A DNA stretch of 8,172 nt, taken from contig DAOTVS010000326.1 of the NCBI GenBank assembly GCA_034436375.1, forward strand, positions 1 to 8,172. The letters run 5' to 3'. A model generated the notes under the pieces. It made no database searches, was not told the origin of the DNA, and saw only the letters and a program-made list of their open reading frames with translations. Shown here piece by piece: positions 7,133 to 8,172 of this stretch. The stretch comes from DAOTVS01 sp034436375. Its GTDB lineage: Bacteria; Chloroflexota; Anaerolineae; SpSt-313. A program made the position numbers and the translations under genes. The first letter of the stretch is position 1. Every line of letters starts with the position of its first letter.

Positions 7133-7660
7133 CTACGGATGGGATGCAGAGTTGATGTGCGAGTGCACGCGCGCTGTGACATGGCTCAGTGCGTCTTCCC
7201 CCCCGGGCAGCTGCTTCACCAGGCTACGCATCAGGAACAACAACTGTCGCGTCTGTTCGTCGCCCAGGGTCGCCAGACCCTGCAGCAACGCGTCGTCCCT
7301 GTCCATCGGGGGCATCGCCGCCAGCGTCGCTTTGCCCTGCTCCGTGATCGAAAGGCGCACACGGCGGCGGTCGTGGAGGTCGCGCTGGCGCTGAGCCAGG
7401 CCCTGGCGTTCCAAGGCATCGATCACCGGCACCAGCGTAGCCGGCCGCAGGCTCATGCGATGGCTCATCTCGCCCAGGGTCTGTTCCTTGAGATTGAGCA
7501 GGCGCAGGACGCCATAGGCCAGCATCCCCAGCGGCAGGCCATGCGCCTCCAGCCGAGCCTCAAGGCTGCGGCGCGCCACCTTGGCAATCAGCCCCGATAG
7601 GATGCGAATCTCCAATGCAGCCGGGTAGAGTTTCTCGCTAGCCAAGTCTTCCCTCATCAT
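7133..7660 (-). CDS. MarR-family transcriptional regulator
   Basis: This is a 175-residue winged-helix repressor of the MarR type, which binds DNA as a dimer and often releases it on contact with drugs or phenolic ligands. The N-terminal dimerisation helices lie at about 12-42. The helix-turn-helix is at about 60-88 (LGEMSHRMSLRPATLVPVID). The wing (DLHDRRRVRLSITEQGK, 94-110) carries the DRR.V.L..T..G signature that defines the family. The C-terminal helices (about 123-160) complete the dimer interface. The frame stays open far upstream to 8044, but that part lies in palindromic DNA and beyond the promoter. The ATG pair at 7660/7657 is therefore the start. No Shine-Dalgarno is visible before it. 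The gene is 175 bp upstream of the sigma operon in the same direction. The regulated target other than itself is unknown. Confidence 0.9.
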   Translation of the reverse strand: MMREDLASEKLYPAALEIRILSGLIAKVARRSLEARLEAHGLPLGMLAYGVLRLLNLKEQTLGEMSHRMSLRPATLVPVIDALERQGLAQRQRDLHDRRRVRLSITEQGKATLAAMPPMDRDDALLQGLATLGDEQTRQLLFLMRSLVKQLPGGEDALSHVTARVHSHINSASHP

Positions 7661-7686
7661 TAGTACACGAATAGTTTGTGTGCTAA
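7660..7686. promoter_or_regulatory. Palindromic operator, probable MarR autoregulation site
   Basis: The 25-bp palindrome centred on 7673 has TAGTACAC at 7661-7668 facing GTGTGCTA at 7678-7685. Arms extend to 11 bp with two mismatches, and one more pair on each side gives 27 bp. The size and spacing fit a MarR dimer site. It abuts the -10 box and covers the expected start of transcription and the whole leader. Confidence 0.65.
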
Positions 7687-7714
7687 ATATACCAACCTGC
7701 TCACATTCTGTCAA
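7686..7714 (-). promoter_or_regulatory. Sigma-70 promoter of the MarR gene
   Basis: The minus strand has a perfect -35 box TTGACA (7714-7709), a 17-nt spacer and -10 box TATATT (7691-7686). The start of transcription should be near 7679, giving a leader of about 19 nt. Confidence 0.75.
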
Positions 7715-7726
7715 GGTTGTCATTAT

Positions 7727-7753
7727 GGGCTGATCAGCCCCCATGAGGGGGCT
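7727..7753. repeat. Overlapping 14-bp palindrome and 7-bp hairpin
   Basis: GGGCTGATCAGCCC at 7727-7740 is a perfect palindrome. Its right half also forms the left arm of a second stem, AGCCCCC (7736-7742) with GGGGGCT (7747-7753) around ATGA. Only one of the two can form at a time. On the plus strand the second is followed by a short T-run (TTT), making a weak terminator possible. It lies just upstream of the MarR -35 box. Confidence 0.5.
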
Positions 7754-7776
7754 TTGTACTCTCAGCACGGCGGCTT

Positions 7777-8018
7777 TAGCACTACAGCCGCACTTACCCA
7801 TCGGGGCGCGGATCCCATCCGGGCATCGCGCTTCGCACGCGACCGGAGTGGAGCCATTCGGGGGGATTGGGCGGGTTGCCTGCAGCCGGGCCGCCCGTTG
7901 GCGGCCCCGGCTGTAGGCAACCCGCCAAATCCCCCGAATGGCTCCACTCCGGTCGCGTGCGAAGCGCGATGCCCGGATGGGATCCGCGCGCCGATGGGTA
8001 AGTACGGCTGTAGTGTTA
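7777..8018. repeat. 242-bp near-perfect palindrome with a 4-nt loop
   Basis: The left arm (7777-7895) and right arm (7900-8018) are each 119 nt and are reverse complements of each other, except for a few substitutions and compensating single-base length changes. The changes I see are at positions 3 and 15, in the GGGG/GGCG stretch near 7805, in the G-run and T-run near 7860-7871, and near the centre. The loop is CGTT at 7896-7899. The DNA could extrude as a cruciform, and RNA from either strand would form a very long hairpin. No start codon with a ribosome binding site or protein motif is present, so I regard it as non-coding. It may be a fold-back element or mobile-element relic. Confidence 0.9.
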
Positions 8019-8074
8019 GAACGCCTAACAAAACCGCGGCGCACTATGGGCCTTCGCCACGTCGGATACCCCCA

Positions 8075-8112
8075 CCCGTAGCCCCGCCCCCTGCAGGGGC
8101 GGGGAATACGGG
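8075..8112. repeat. GC-rich hairpin
   Basis: The inner stem CCCCGCCCC (8082-8090) pairs with GGGGCGGGG (8096-8104) around a 5-nt loop CTGCA. An outer stem CCCGTA (8075-8080) pairs with TACGGG (8107-8112), with a 1- or 2-nt bulge between. Confidence 0.75.
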
Positions 8113-8116
8113 AATG

Positions 8117-8157
8117 AGGGGTTTTACGCGGGCGCGCTGCGCCCGCGTAAAACCCCT
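8117..8157. repeat. Perfect 19-bp hairpin with 3-nt loop
   Basis: AGGGGTTTTACGCGGGCGC (8117-8135) pairs without mismatch with 8139-8157 around GCT. On the plus strand the stem is followed by a TTTC, and the right arm contains AAAA before CCCC, so on neither strand is there a long U-run. It could act as a bidirectional terminator for genes outside the window, or be a repeated extragenic palindrome. Confidence 0.75.
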
Positions 8158-8172
8158 TTCACCGTTTCTCCC

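Noticed and set aside
7116..7148. TGCATCC/GGATGCA inverted repeat across the MarR stop codon
   Set aside because: The 19-nt loop and 7-bp arms without a T-run make neither a convincing terminator nor an operator.
8014..8030. TGTTAG/CTAACA stem and GCCTAAC, resembling an integron attC R'' core (RYYYAAC)
   Set aside because: No matching GTTRRRY core is found at attC distance on the right side and there is no integrase or cassette. The match is short enough to be chance.
7661..8044. Upstream extension of the MarR frame by 128 codons
   Set aside because: It crosses the MarR promoter and operator and one arm and the loop of the large palindrome, and has no protein motif. It is open only because of GC-rich composition.

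Overview
The window is GC-rich and reads almost entirely from the minus strand. Every gene I can support points left. The gene set is a radical SAM enzyme, a MacAB/YknXYZ-type export system without an outer-membrane partner, an ECF sigma factor with a zinc-finger anti-sigma, a DUF5666-like membrane protein and a MarR regulator. With the runs of TTACNNN heptamers and the palindrome-rich spacers, this would fit a Chloroflexota (Anaerolineae-like) genome. That placement is an inference from style and gene content; no marker gene is present.

Layout from right to left, in the direction of transcription. Positions 7661-8172 hold no gene. This stretch carries a 242-bp near-perfect palindrome (7777-8018), two further strong hairpins (8075-8112 and 8117-8157), a small palindrome/hairpin pair (7727-7753), and the promoter and operator of a MarR-family repressor gene (7133-7660). 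After a 175-bp spacer with a possible ECF-type promoter comes a compact cluster. It contains an ECF sigma factor (6262-6957), an anti-sigma factor starting inside the sigma gene (5826-6377), a DUF5666-like single-pass membrane protein (5266-5769), a MacA/YknX-like adaptor (3872-5263), an ABC ATPase (3104-3841), a MacB/FtsX-type permease (1860-3107) and an inositol-monophosphatase-family enzyme (1062-1835). Spacing is tight (116-nt overlap, 56-nt gap, 2-nt gap, 30-nt gap, 4-nt overlap, 24-nt gap), so this is most likely one operon. Positions 580-1061 are non-coding or decayed. They hold a frameshifted zinc-ribbon gene remnant and a 135-bp MITE-like element bounded by heptamer repeats. The left edge holds the first 193 codons of a radical SAM protein.

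How the parts may work together: the sigma/anti-sigma pair probably senses an envelope or drug stress and drives its own operon. The adaptor, ATPase and permease form a tripartite exporter of the MacAB/YknXYZ class. The DUF5666-like protein sits exactly between the sensor pair and the exporter and may be an accessory subunit or ligand-binding partner. The MarR regulator upstream has a near-consensus promoter with a 25-bp palindrome covering its start site, so it probably represses itself; whether it also controls the exporter is not shown by the sequence. No strongly novel enzymatic system is evident. The most unusual material is the palindrome cluster on the right and the unexplained membrane protein in the exporter operon.
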